64,000 nucleotides of DNA from Planctomycetota bacterium (lineage in GTDB: Bacteria > Planctomycetota > UBA8742 > UBA2392). Made by a program: the position numbers and the translations under genes. Under the pieces are notes generated by a model. That model worked only from the letters and a program-made list of their open reading frames with translations, ran no database searches and was not told the DNA's origin. The stretch lies in contig JAGQRH010000018.1 in the NCBI GenBank assembly GCA_020425605.1, forward strand, positions 1 through 64,000, in the 5' to 3' direction. Numbering within the stretch: position 1 is the stretch's first letter; each line of letters opens with the position of its first letter. Below are positions 7,705 through 18,476 of the stretch, piece after piece.

Positions 7705-9255
7705 TCAGGCGGGATGTGTGGCCTCGCGGACCTCGTTGATCAGCGCATCCGTGCCAAGGATCGCACCCGCCACTCCGAAGCCGGTCACGCAAGCCCCAAA
7801 AATCCCCGGCGTACCGGTGCCTGCCCCGGTGACATATAGCCCTGCATACCGCGTACGCCGACGGACTCCGTTGCGCCCCTGTGCGCTCAGGCCGGGCTGC
7901 ATGCCGTATACGCCACCGCGAGGATAGCCGGCATAGTCGCGCAACGTGAGCGGAGTAGATGCGTCAATCACGTTGATGTGCCCTCGCAGTTGCGGGATAC
8001 GCTGCACGACCATGGCGATGATGTTTGAGGTCAGCCTGTCTTTCAGCGCCCCGTACTCCGCGTCGCGCCTGAGAGTGCGGCTGTTCTCCCACTTCTCGAA
8101 CCACTCCCAGCGCGCGCTGCCCAGGGCACTGAATAGCTGCGGGCCGGACATCGGCGGTGGCAGGTTGACGATGGCGTCGGCCGGGCCCTGGAGCTGCGGG
8201 TCGTAGAAACAGTCTGGGTCGTCTTCGCGCAGCAGGTAATGGTTGTGTCCCCCCACGTCGGTCAAGTCTGCGGCGGGATCAACCGTACCGTAGACGACGA
8301 AGGCGCCGATGCACTCTTCGGCGTTGGCCATGCGCTTGCGCAGGGCGCTGCGGTATGCGTCTTCGGGCAGCAGCTTGACCGCGACCCGCGGATGCACGGC
8401 CAGGATTACCTCTCCGGCTTCCAGAACTTCGCCATTCACAAGCTCGACGCCGGTCGTGCGGTCACCCTCTACCAGCACACGAGCGACGGGTGCCCGCACG
8501 CGCAGTTCGCCACCCAGCTCCTGCAGGCGGCTGACAAGTGGCTTCGTGATCGCGTCTCCCCCACCTTCAACATAATGGGGCCCCTCGACCGCGCTGCCCA
8601 CCACGGCCGCGTGGATGGCCAGCGGTACTTCTGCGGCACGTACCGCGTACAGAGACGACTGCGCACAGATCAGCGACCTGAGCCGCGCACTTGCGCCCAG
8701 CCCCTGAAGGTAGGCCTCCAGGCTGGTCTCAAACAGCTCGCGGTCGTAGGCACCCTCGGCATCCGGATTCAGCGAGTGCCAGTTGAGCGACGCTTCTACG
8801 CGGACCATCTTTGCTACATATAGCTCGATCTTCGCGGCTTCGGCCGGGCACTCACGCTTGAGCGCTGCCTCCACCTTATCCCACCCGACCGGCACGCAGA
8901 AATCCCCCGAGGGCAGGCTGATCCTATCAAAGCACTCTCGATCAAGCGGTACCGTCGGCACGTCCACACCCAGGTAGCGAAACAGCCGCCACATGGTCTG
9001 GCCGGGGGACAGCGACCCCACGTAATGCACGCCCGTGTCGAAGCGGCAGGCACCCTGGGGTCCGCGGCGCTGGAACATCTGCATGCAGCCGCCGGGGACA
9101 TTGTGCGCTTCCAGCACCAACGGCGTCCGCCCGTGCTTTGCCAGCACGATGGCGGCCGAAAGCCCGCTGATTCCTGAGCCGACGATAATGGTCGAGTGAG
9201 TCACCGACTCATCAGAAAGAACGGACGCCCCGAGCGCAAGCGACGGGGAAACCAC
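7705..9255 (-). CDS. FAD-dependent CrtI/phytoene-desaturase-like oxidoreductase
   Basis: Up to 516 aa from GTG 9255; another GTG at 9204 would begin directly before the nucleotide-binding strand. The Rossmann FAD motif is VGSGISGLSAAIVLAKHG, followed by PGGCMQMFQRRG and FDTGVHYVG, as in the phytoene desaturase/retinol saturase group. The C-terminal FAD contact is LYVTGAGTGTPGIFGA. Such enzymes desaturate, saturate or isomerise polyenes and are seen in flexirubin-type loci. It lies 23 bp after the ketosynthase gene on the same strand and is probably co-transcribed. The substrate is inferred to be the ACP- or membrane-bound product of the cluster. Confidence 0.85.
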   Translation of the reverse strand: MVSPSLALGASVLSDESVTHSTIIVGSGISGLSAAIVLAKHGRTPLVLEAHNVPGGCMQMFQRRGPQGACRFDTGVHYVGSLSPGQTMWRLFRYLGVDVPTVPLDRECFDRISLPSGDFCVPVGWDKVEAALKRECPAEAAKIELYVAKMVRVEASLNWHSLNPDAEGAYDRELFETSLEAYLQGLGASARLRSLICAQSSLYAVRAAEVPLAIHAAVVGSAVEGPHYVEGGGDAITKPLVSRLQELGGELRVRAPVARVLVEGDRTTGVELVNGEVLEAGEVILAVHPRVAVKLLPEDAYRSALRKRMANAEECIGAFVVYGTVDPAADLTDVGGHNHYLLREDDPDCFYDPQLQGPADAIVNLPPPMSGPQLFSALGSARWEWFEKWENSRTLRRDAEYGALKDRLTSNIIAMVVQRIPQLRGHINVIDASTPLTLRDYAGYPRGGVYGMQPGLSAQGRNGVRRRTRYAGLYVTGAGTGTPGIFGACVTGFGVAGAILGTDALINEVREATHPA

Positions 9256-9278
9256 ACGCGGTCGGAATGTCCGCGCGA

Positions 9279-10496
9279 CTAAGGCCGGGAAAGGACAACT
9301 GCCGCATTGGTTCCGCCGAAACCGAAGCTATTGACCAACGCGTGCTTGAGCGAGCGCTCGAGGGTGCCCGAAACAACGTTGATCTTCGCCGCGCCGTCTT
9401 CCTGCGTTTCAAAATTAATGTTGGGCGCGATGAAGCCGGTCTGGAGCATCAGCGCGCTGTACAGGATTTCGCTTGCGCCGCTCATCCAGCATTCATGACC
9501 GGTCATGCTCTTGGTGCTGCTGACCGGCGTCTGCTCGCCGAAGATGTCGCGGATCGCCTCGGCCTCTTTGGCGTCGCCAATCGGTGTGCTGGTGGCATGC
9601 GCGTTGATGTAGTCAATCGCACCCGGCTCAATCTCTGCGTTTCCGAGCGCCATCTGCATTGCACGACGGGCGCCGTCACCGCTCGGCAGCGTCAGATGCT
9701 CGCCGTCGCTGCTGAAGCCGTAGCCGCGCACTTCCACCAGCGGCTTGCCACCCCGGGCCTTCAGGTGGCTATCGCTTTCCAGGATCAGCGCCGCCGCGCC
9801 GCCGCTCGGGACCAGGCCGTCACGGCCGCGATCAAACGGGCGACTGGCAGCGACAGCATTGTCCGCGCGTTTGCTGAAAGTTCCCAGCGCGTCGAAGCTC
9901 GCCATCGACTCCCAGTTGATTTCCTGCATTCCGCCGGTGACCACCACGTCCTGCAAACCGGCACGGATCAGCGTAAAGCCTTGTCCCACGGCATGGGCGC
10001 CTGAGGCACAGGCCGCCGCCAACGTCCAGGCCGCGCCTTGGGTGCCGAGCAGGGCATTCAAGTTCATACTCGCCGTGCTGTTCATACACTGGAAAATGTA
10101 GCCGCTTCCGAGTTGCTGGGTCGTGCCGTCGCGCCTCACGGAATCGGCGACTTCCACGTTCGGGCCGCTGGTGCTGTCGTTACCGATGATCAATCCGGCG
10201 CGCGGGTTGCGCAGGCTTGCCGGGTCGATGCCTGCATGCTCAATCGCCTCAAGCGCCGAGAACGCACACCACTGGGCGCTTTCGTGCATGCTCTTGCGTG
10301 CCTTGCGGTCGAGGCGGGCTTTCGGGTCGAAGCCTGCAATCGCGCCGGTCAGCGCAGAACGGAAGCCGAGTTGCCTGCGCTGCTCGTCCAGCACCACTCC
10401 GCTGCGCCCGTCGCGCAACGCGGCCTCAATCTCGGCCAATGATTTACCGAGGGACGAGACGGCCGCGAGGCCCGTGATATAGACGCGTTCAGTCAT
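9279..10496 (-). CDS. Beta-ketoacyl-ACP synthase (FabF-like), catalytic
   Basis: This 405-aa thiolase-fold protein has the full Cys-His-His triad: Cys163 in AAACASGAHAVG, His in INAHATSTPIGD, and His in SMTGHECWMSG. It ends with NSFGFGGTNAAVVLSRP. Length and motifs match FabF/KAS II. It would perform decarboxylative condensation of malonyl-ACP with the growing chain. It lies 17 bp downstream of the ketoreductase gene, in the minus-strand operon. It is one of two apparently active ketosynthases in the cluster. Confidence 0.93.
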   Translation of the reverse strand: MTERVYITGLAAVSSLGKSLAEIEAALRDGRSGVVLDEQRRQLGFRSALTGAIAGFDPKARLDRKARKSMHESAQWCAFSALEAIEHAGIDPASLRNPRAGLIIGNDSTSGPNVEVADSVRRDGTTQQLGSGYIFQCMNSTASMNLNALLGTQGAAWTLAAACASGAHAVGQGFTLIRAGLQDVVVTGGMQEINWESMASFDALGTFSKRADNAVAASRPFDRGRDGLVPSGGAAALILESDSHLKARGGKPLVEVRGYGFSSDGEHLTLPSGDGARRAMQMALGNAEIEPGAIDYINAHATSTPIGDAKEAEAIRDIFGEQTPVSSTKSMTGHECWMSGASEILYSALMLQTGFIAPNINFETQEDGAAKINVVSGTLERSLKHALVNSFGFGGTNAAVVLSRP

Positions 10497-10513
10497 GGCG
10501 CGCGGAACCTGCC

Positions 10514-11239
10514 CTACATGTACATCCCGCCATTCACCCCGAGCACCTGGCCCGTGATGTAGGCGGCTTCATCTGATGCCAGGAAGCTCACTGCAGCGGC
10601 AATTTCATCCGGTGTGCCGAATCGCCCCAGCGGAATCGCCTTGGCCAGATCCTCGGCCGGCAGTTCTTTGACCATGTCGGTCTCAACGAATCCGGGCGCG
10701 ACTACGTTCACTGTGATCTTGCGACTCGCGATCTCCTTTGCCAGCGACTTGCACGCGCCAATCAAACCGGCCTTGCTTGCAGAATAATTGACCTGCCCAG
10801 CGTTGCCCGCCTGTCCGCTGACGCTACTGATAGCGATAACCCGGCCGCTGCGGCGACGTAGCATTCCGCGCAGACACGCCTTCGTCACGTGGTAGAAGCC
10901 GCCAAGATTGGTGTTGATGACGCTGTTCCATTCCTCTTCGCTGGTCATGGCGAACAGGCCGTCGCGTGTGATTCCCGCGTTGCTGACGACCACGTCCGGC
11001 GCGGCTTCAGCCTCGATCAGTGCCTCAAGTACCATCCGCACGGCCTCACCGTCCGCGACATCGAACCCAACCGGGACCGCGCTTCCGCCGGCCGCCTCGA
11101 TCTCGCTGCACAGGCTTTCGGCGTCGGCCTGGTTGCGGCCATAGTTTGCCCACACGCGATATCCGTCGCTTGCCAACCGCTTTGCGACTGCACGGCCGAT
11201 ACCACGCGATGCTCCTGTGACCAGTGCGATTTTGGACAA
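10514..11239 (-). CDS. 3-oxoacyl-ACP reductase (FabG-like SDR)
   Basis: This 241-aa short-chain dehydrogenase has the cofactor motif TGASRGIGRAVA and N-A-G at ~90. The active-site Ser and YSASKAG are present, and the C-terminus is GQVLGVNGGMYM. The predicted start is TTG 11239, preceded by GGAG eight bases upstream; no better ATG is in frame. It is the first gene of the minus-strand arm and reads away from the shared 120-bp divergent region. It would reduce ketoacyl-ACP to hydroxyacyl-ACP before the dehydratase step. Confidence 0.92.
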   Translation of the reverse strand: MSKIALVTGASRGIGRAVAKRLASDGYRVWANYGRNQADAESLCSEIEAAGGSAVPVGFDVADGEAVRMVLEALIEAEAAPDVVVSNAGITRDGLFAMTSEEEWNSVINTNLGGFYHVTKACLRGMLRRRSGRVIAISSVSGQAGNAGQVNYSASKAGLIGACKSLAKEIASRKITVNVVAPGFVETDMVKELPAEDLAKAIPLGRFGTPDEIAAAVSFLASDEAAYITGQVLGVNGGMYM

Positions 11240-11262
11240 GCCGAGTCTCCTGATGCGGGCGC

Positions 11263-11292
11263 TTTACACTGCGCGAGCGGACTGCGTATATT
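11263..11292 (+). promoter_or_regulatory. Sigma-70-like promoter of the plus-strand ACP/KS/CLF arm
   Basis: TTTACA (11263-11268) and TATATT (11287-11292) are separated by 18 bp, each matching five of six consensus positions. Transcription would begin near 11299, about 60 bases before the GTG start of the ACP gene. It lies in the divergent region shared with the FabG-like gene. Confidence 0.6.
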
Positions 11293-11302
11293 AGCTGCTA
11301 AG

Positions 11303-11326
11303 CCGCGCGTCGAGTAGGTCGCGCGG
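11303..11326 (+). promoter_or_regulatory. Leader hairpin before the second ACP gene
   Basis: CCGCGCG (11303-11309) can pair with CGCGCGG (11320-11326) around a 10-nt loop. It would form at the very 5' end of the transcript from the promoter at 11263-11292, about 34 bases before the start codon. A role in mRNA stability or control is possible but unproven. Confidence 0.4.
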
Positions 11327-11359
11327 TGGTGGGGCGGCAGCACTCAAGGAATTGCAATC

Positions 11360-11617
11360 GTGGAAGCACTGGTAGACGAACTCAAGACACTCATCATCGA
11401 GCACCTGAACCTCGAGGACGTTGACGCAGCCAAGGTTGACCCGAACGCGCCCCTGTTCGGTGAAGGCCTCGGGCTGGACAGCGTTGACGCACTCGAGCTG
11501 GTGATGCTGATGGAAACCACTTACGGCGCGCGCATCGAGTCGTCCGAAGTCGGCAAGAAGGCCTTTGCCACGCTAAGCTCACTTGCACAATTCGTGCAGG
11601 AAAACCGCAAGAACTAG
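11360..11617 (+). CDS. Acyl carrier protein, first gene of the plus-strand arm
   Basis: This 85-aa acidic protein has the phosphopantetheine motif GLGLDSVDALEL. The start is GTG 11360, with AAGGA about nine bases upstream. Seven bases separate its stop from the start of the following ketosynthase. Its place at the head of the ACP-KS-GxxExxY-CLF operon suggests it is the carrier for that KS/CLF pair, while the ACP at 3806 may serve another step. Confidence 0.93.
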   Translation: MEALVDELKTLIIEHLNLEDVDAAKVDPNAPLFGEGLGLDSVDALELVMLMETTYGARIESSEVGKKAFATLSSLAQFVQENRKN

Positions 11618-11624
11618 CGCATAC

Positions 11625-12863
11625 ATGCCCCATACGAGTCCCCCGCAGCCTGTTGCGATCACCGGCATGGGCGTCATCGGCGCCTTCGGACGCGGCGTGC
11701 CCGCGCTTGATCGTGCGCTGGCAGAGGGCCGTGAGGGCGTCGCCCCACTCACGCTCTGGGAATCGAGCATTCGGGACTTCCCCGTGGGGCAGTATCCGGA
11801 TCGACTTGAAAACGCCCTGCACGAGGTACCCGGGCTTTCCGTCCGCGCGCACCGCAGGCTCTCGCGCTCGGACGCGCTCGCACTCGTTGCCGCCGCGGAG
11901 GCCGTGAAACAGTCAGGGCTCACGAATCTGGCAACCGCGGGGGCCTACATTGGCCAAAGCGTCTGCGGAACGCTGACCAGCGAAGAACTCTACATTGAGG
12001 CACGACGCCGCGGCCAGGCAGGCGAGAGCACGAGACTCGACCTGAGTGGCGCCTTTGTGCACGAGGGTGCGAACACGCTTGACCGCCTGGCGGATGTGTT
12101 CCAGTTGCAGGGCCCAACGCTCAGCTTCATGACAGCATGCAGCAGCGCAGCCAATGCAATCGGGCTTGCGGCCGACGCTATCCGGGCCGGTCGCTGCAAC
12201 GTGATGCTGGCGGGAGGAGCTGACAGCCTCTCAAGGATCGCGTTCAACGGCTTCTGTAGCCTTAAGGTTGTCAGCCCTGACGGGCCAAGGCCATTTGATC
12301 GCGACCGCCAGGGAATGATGGTTGGCGAAGGCGCAGGCTTGCTGGTGCTGGAATCTTTAGAGCATGCGAACGCACGTGGAGCGAACGTACTCGCACTGCT
12401 GACAGGCTACGGCCATTCCTGCGATGCGCACCATCTGACAGCACCTCACCCGGAAGGCAAAGGTGCCATCGCCGCGATGCGCGAAGCGCTGACGATGGCC
12501 GGCCTGCAACCCGGCGACATCGGCTACATCAATGCCCATGGCACGGCCACTCTCGACAATGACCGAACAGAGGCACGCGCGATCAACGCCGTGTTCGGTG
12601 AGGACAGCGTTCCAGTAAGCAGCACCAAACGCTTTGTTGGGCACACTCTGGCGGCTGCAGGCGGCGTTGAGGCCGTCGTTTCGATACGTGCGCTGCAACA
12701 GAAGAAGCTGCCTCCGAACCTCGGACTGCGCGTACCGCTTGACGACGCGAAGCTTGACCTGGTGGTGGCAACGCGTGATACGCCAAGCCTGCGCCATGTG
12801 CTGTCCAACAGCTTCGGATTCGGCGGCAACAACGCAGCACTGCTTTTTGCGGAGGCGAACTGA
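11625..12863 (+). CDS. Beta-ketoacyl-ACP synthase, likely KS partner of the CLF-like protein
   Basis: From ATG 11625 it is 412 aa. The triad is complete: Cys in FMTACSSAANAIG, His in INAHGTATLDND, and His in KRFVGHTLAAAGG; GFGGNNAALLF lies at the end. An earlier in-frame ATG at 11583 overlaps the ACP gene and is rejected. The stop overlaps the ATG of the next gene (TGATG). The order KS, small protein, non-catalytic KS resembles the heterodimeric KS-CLF units of aryl polyene and type II polyketide systems, in which this would be the condensing subunit. Confidence 0.92.
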   Translation: MPHTSPPQPVAITGMGVIGAFGRGVPALDRALAEGREGVAPLTLWESSIRDFPVGQYPDRLENALHEVPGLSVRAHRRLSRSDALALVAAAEAVKQSGLTNLATAGAYIGQSVCGTLTSEELYIEARRRGQAGESTRLDLSGAFVHEGANTLDRLADVFQLQGPTLSFMTACSSAANAIGLAADAIRAGRCNVMLAGGADSLSRIAFNGFCSLKVVSPDGPRPFDRDRQGMMVGEGAGLLVLESLEHANARGANVLALLTGYGHSCDAHHLTAPHPEGKGAIAAMREALTMAGLQPGDIGYINAHGTATLDNDRTEARAINAVFGEDSVPVSSTKRFVGHTLAAAGGVEAVVSIRALQQKKLPPNLGLRVPLDDAKLDLVVATRDTPSLRHVLSNSFGFGGNNAALLFAEAN

Positions 12864-13267
12864 TGGATCCCCAGCGCCAGCAGCAATTGAACGGAGTCTT
12901 CGAGCGGATCTTCATCGCATCCAGTGCAGTGCACGAAGCGCTGGGCCGTGGATTGCCCGCCACGACCTATCGAAGTTGCCTCGCGTACGAACTTGGGCAG
13001 ATGGGCCACAAAGTCCAATGCGATGTAGCTGTGCCGATCATTTTTCGTGAGCACCGGGTGGATGCAGGCGTACGCATCGACTTGATCGTCGACGGACTGG
13101 TCTGCGTTCGAGTGCATAGCATCGAGAACCTGACAAACTTCTACGACCAGGAGATGCAGTCCTTGCTTCGCATTTCAGGCCTGCCACTTGGAATTGTCGT
13201 GAACTTCAGCGTACCAAGCGTGCGCGGGGCCATGCACCGGATCATGAACCCGGCGCCGAGAGTGTGA
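12863..13267 (+). CDS. GxxExxY-family PD-(D/E)xK-fold protein with lost active site
   Basis: This 134-aa protein aligns by eye with the GxxExxY family: [20 protein letters not shown], then HRVDAGVRIDLIVDG and LPLGIVVNF. The family's Glu in G-x-x-E-x-x-Y is Ala (GLPATTY). The E-x-K of the nuclease core is R-x-H (CVRVHSIEN). Only the Asp of RIDLIV remains, so nuclease activity is unlikely. It is fused by TGATG overlaps to the ketosynthase before it and the CLF-like gene after it, which implies tight co-translation. A structural or assembly role in the KS/CLF complex is inference. Confidence 0.72.
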   Translation: MDPQRQQQLNGVFERIFIASSAVHEALGRGLPATTYRSCLAYELGQMGHKVQCDVAVPIIFREHRVDAGVRIDLIVDGLVCVRVHSIENLTNFYDQEMQSLLRISGLPLGIVVNFSVPSVRGAMHRIMNPAPRV

Positions 13268-14379
13268 TGGGTGTAGTAGTAACTGGAATCGGAGTTGTGA
13301 GCGCGCTCGGTGCGAACCCGGCAGCGTTCCGGCGTGCACTGGTAGACGGCACCAGCGCCTGCACCATGCATGACTTCGTGCGCTTCGACGGCAGCGTGGT
13401 GCGCGCGCCGGCGTACCTGGCCGTGCCCGCCGAGCCTGAAGGCCTGATCGAGCCTCGCAAGCTGCGCCGCATGTTCCGGCTGGCGCGCATGAGCGCCGTG
13501 GCCGCGCGGCAGGCCCTGAAGCACGCCGAGCTTGACCCAGCGGCGATGGACTCCTCACGGCTCGGCATCTGCTTTGGCACCAGCTTCGGCGCAATGGAGC
13601 CGACCCAGAAGTTCATGGATTCATGGATTGAAAACGGGGAGGCTTCCGCCAGCCCGCTCCAGTTCATGAACAGCGTTCACGGGATTCTCGCCAGCCAGAT
13701 CGCGCTCGATATCAACGCGACCGGCGTCAACCTGACGACCGCGCAGCGCGACATCTGCTTCGAGGCGGCGCTGGACACAGCAGTCGGCCTGCTGGAAACC
13801 CGGCGCGCGGATGTACTGCTCGTGGGCGGCGCTGACGAGGTTACAGCGATGCTGCATGAGTTCGGCTCGCACACGGGCCAGCTTGTACTCGATGAAGTGC
13901 CCGGCCTCGATCCGTGGGGATCGCGCAGAGGCGTAGTACCGGGCGACGGAGCAGCGGTGTTCGTCCTTGAACGGGATGACAGTCCACGGCGTGCTTTGGC
14001 TCGCGTCACTGGTACGCGTATCGGTCGTTGCGACCACAGCGGCCCCAACGTCGCGGCTGAAGTGCTAAGCGCTGACGGGACGAAGCCTGACCTGGTGACC
14101 AGCAATCGAGATGGCGGCAGCCGCATAGGCAAACTGAACAACGCACAGGATAGAGCGCTTGGCGTAGACAGCGTCAGCCACCGGGGCAACTTTGGCACCT
14201 GGCCGGCTGCGGGCGCGATGCAGTTCGCGGCAAACGTCCTGATGCTGAGCAACGGCGAATATTACGAACCACTCGCGAACGGCAGGCCCAGCGGCCGCCG
14301 GGGGGCCGCGCCAGGGACGATCCTGCACAACGCCCCAAGTATCAGCGGCAGTCATGCCGCCTACGTGCTGACAGCATAG
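13267..14379 (+). CDS. Non-catalytic ketosynthase-like protein (chain-length-factor type)
   Basis: From ATG 13267 it is 370 aa and keeps the thiolase fold: a GVVVTGIGVVSALG start, G-x-C-F-G-T-S-F-G, and VLLVGGADEV. All three catalytic positions are changed. The Cys region reads NLTTAQRDICFEAALD with no TACSS, the first His region is VTSNRDGGS, and the second GH is GT (NFGTWPAAGA). This is the pattern of a chain-length factor that pairs with an active KS. It is coupled by a 1-bp TGATG overlap to the gene before it. The single Cys (~164) does not align with the nucleophile. Confidence 0.8.
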   Translation: MGVVVTGIGVVSALGANPAAFRRALVDGTSACTMHDFVRFDGSVVRAPAYLAVPAEPEGLIEPRKLRRMFRLARMSAVAARQALKHAELDPAAMDSSRLGICFGTSFGAMEPTQKFMDSWIENGEASASPLQFMNSVHGILASQIALDINATGVNLTTAQRDICFEAALDTAVGLLETRRADVLLVGGADEVTAMLHEFGSHTGQLVLDEVPGLDPWGSRRGVVPGDGAAVFVLERDDSPRRALARVTGTRIGRCDHSGPNVAAEVLSADGTKPDLVTSNRDGGSRIGKLNNAQDRALGVDSVSHRGNFGTWPAAGAMQFAANVLMLSNGEYYEPLANGRPSGRRGAAPGTILHNAPSISGSHAAYVLTA

Positions 14380-14403
14380 GCGTTTGGTTGCTTTACTGTC
14401 GCC

Positions 14404-17102
<2,699 letters not shown>

Positions 17103-17144
17103 CGATCGCTCATGAAGTAGTTAACGAAGCAACGGAGTTAAGCT

Positions 17145-17525
17145 ATGGCAGGCAGCCCCCCACAAGGATATCCGCCACAAGGCGGGCAGCAGCAGGACGG
17201 CCAATACGCGCCTCCCCCCGGATCATATCCGCCGCCAACGGGTCAGCCTGGTGCCCCGTACGGCGTGCATCCGAACGGCATTCCATACTCTGACAAGCAG
17301 CGTCAGCTAACTGGGATGCTGCAATTGGTCGGCTTCCTCGGAATCGGCGGTATCGGCCGGTTCTACTCAGGCCAAATCGGACTGGGCGTGGCTCAGCTTG
17401 TCGTTGGCTGGGTCACTTGCGGTCTTGGCCTATGGTGGTCGATCATCGAAGGCATCTTGATGTTGGTCGACAAGGACACCGGCAATTATACAGACGCAGA
17501 CGGTCGACCGCTTCGCCCGAACTAG
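17145..17525 (+). CDS. TM2-domain membrane protein between atpD and atpC
   Basis: The 126-aa protein has a Gly/Pro/Gln-rich cytosolic head (~1-45, repeats of YPPQGG and PPPGSYPPP), then a TM2 domain: a helix at ~56-75 with GFLGIGGIGRFYSGQ, and a second with GVAQLVVGWVTCGLG and WWSIIEGILML. The G-x-G-R-F-Y-x-G core is characteristic. The gene starts 43 bp after atpD and stops 7 bp before atpC, so it is likely in the same transcript. The function of TM2 proteins is poorly known. A role with the ATPase is only suggested by position. Confidence 0.85.
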   Translation: MAGSPPQGYPPQGGQQQDGQYAPPPGSYPPPTGQPGAPYGVHPNGIPYSDKQRQLTGMLQLVGFLGIGGIGRFYSGQIGLGVAQLVVGWVTCGLGLWWSIIEGILMLVDKDTGNYTDADGRPLRPN

Positions 17526-17532
17526 AGACACC

Positions 17533-17952
17533 ATGAGCGAAAAGAACACTCTGCACGTCGATATCATCAGCCCCGAAAAGCCCGTCTATTCCGGGGACGC
17601 TCTGTCAATTACCGCAAAGGCATGGGATGGCGAAGTCGGCATCCGGCCCGGCCATGCGCCGATGGTGGCAAAGCTCGGAATCGGCGAAGTGCGCGTCACT
17701 CGTGGCACGTTGGCCGACCTCGTGGTTGACCGCTTTGCGATCAAGCAAGGCTATCTCGAAGTCAGTCATAACAAGGTCGTCATCCTGAGCGAAGACGCGC
17801 ACGCCATCGCTGATCTGAAGGGCGTGAACCCGGAAGACATCGAGCGTCTGGTCAAGCAGATCGCCGAAGAGTCCGACCCGCAGCGCAAGTCCGAGCTGCA
17901 GGCGGATCTCGAATGGCTCAAGTCGTGCGACAAGCTTCTCAAGGGCGTCTAA
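17533..17952 (+). CDS. atpC: F1 ATP synthase subunit epsilon
   Basis: This 139-aa protein starts at ATG 17533. It has the beta-sandwich signature ISPEKPVYSGDALSITAKAWDGEVGIRPGHAPMV and a helical C-terminus, normal for AtpC. It couples the rotor to F1 and can inhibit it. It is followed at once by a strong terminator, so the unit atpD - TM2 gene - atpC ends here. Confidence 0.95.
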   Translation: MSEKNTLHVDIISPEKPVYSGDALSITAKAWDGEVGIRPGHAPMVAKLGIGEVRVTRGTLADLVVDRFAIKQGYLEVSHNKVVILSEDAHAIADLKGVNPEDIERLVKQIAEESDPQRKSELQADLEWLKSCDKLLKGV

Positions 17953-17968
17953 TCTCAATGAGCCTTCT

Positions 17969-17998
17969 CGGCCGGTCCTGTGGGGCCGGCCGTTCTTA
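17969..17998 (+). terminator. Terminator after atpC
   Basis: A 10-bp stem with one G-T pair (CGGCCGGTCC, 17969-17978, against GGGCCGGCCG, 17983-17992) closes TGTG and is followed by TTCTTATT. It lies between convergent atpC and the DinB-like gene. Confidence 0.85.
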
Positions 17999-18466
17999 TT
18001 TGCGAGCGGCCGCCATCGTTCGCTTTACCTGCTTGATGTGCGCCTCGATGTGCATGGCCATGAATGCAGCGAGGTCGGCCGCCGTCACGTCATGGCCCTC
18101 ACTGTGGCGGCCCTTTCGCGCCATTCCCTCTGGCGTCAGCTTTTCGATTAGGCCGGTGGTCAATGCGCTGTTCGCGCTCAGCGCATCCAGCGCGAGCCCC
18201 GTGTCGAGCCGCGAGCGTCGGTAGAGCTTCACAGAGGCCTGCGTATCGATCCCTGCCAGTTGCGGATAATTCTCGCCAAGAATACGACGCAAGCGCAGGC
18301 CCAGCATCGAATCGACGTCGGCCACGTGGAAGCAGATATCTCGCGGTGACCAGGATTCCTTCGTGTCCTGGAAGTCCATACCGTCGCCGGGGACCTTGCG
18401 AACGCACTCAATGAAGCCGTCTACCGCAGCCATATAGCGCTCAGCAAGCAGTTCGGGATCAGGCAT
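17996..18466 (-). CDS. DinB-like four-helix metal-binding protein
   Basis: From ATG 18466 it is 156 aa. The DinB/YfiT-type fold is suggested by W-S-P-R-D-I-x-x-H-V-A-D-V-D and the late HIEAHIKQV, giving His residues placed for a metal site. Members include thiol-dependent transferases and proteins of unknown role. An in-frame start at 18511 overlaps the RND gene and is less likely. It is the last gene of a minus-strand run after the RND pump, 10 bp apart. Confidence 0.75.
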   Translation of the reverse strand: MPDPELLAERYMAAVDGFIECVRKVPGDGMDFQDTKESWSPRDICFHVADVDSMLGLRLRRILGENYPQLAGIDTQASVKLYRRSRLDTGLALDALSANSALTTGLIEKLTPEGMARKGRHSEGHDVTAADLAAFMAMHIEAHIKQVKRTMAAARK

Positions 18467-18476
18467 GGTCTCGGGC

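Noticed and set aside
12863-13267. Toxin or defence nuclease (GxxExxY)
   Set aside because: The E-x-K and GxxExxY Glu are lost, and both neighbours are biosynthetic genes with overlapping starts.
1160-14379. Ladderane-type biosynthetic cluster
   Set aside because: FabF, FabG, a FabZ-like gene, ACP and a CrtI-like enzyme are shared with anammox ladderane loci, but no radical SAM genes are present and the MMPL/LolA pair fits polyene loci better.
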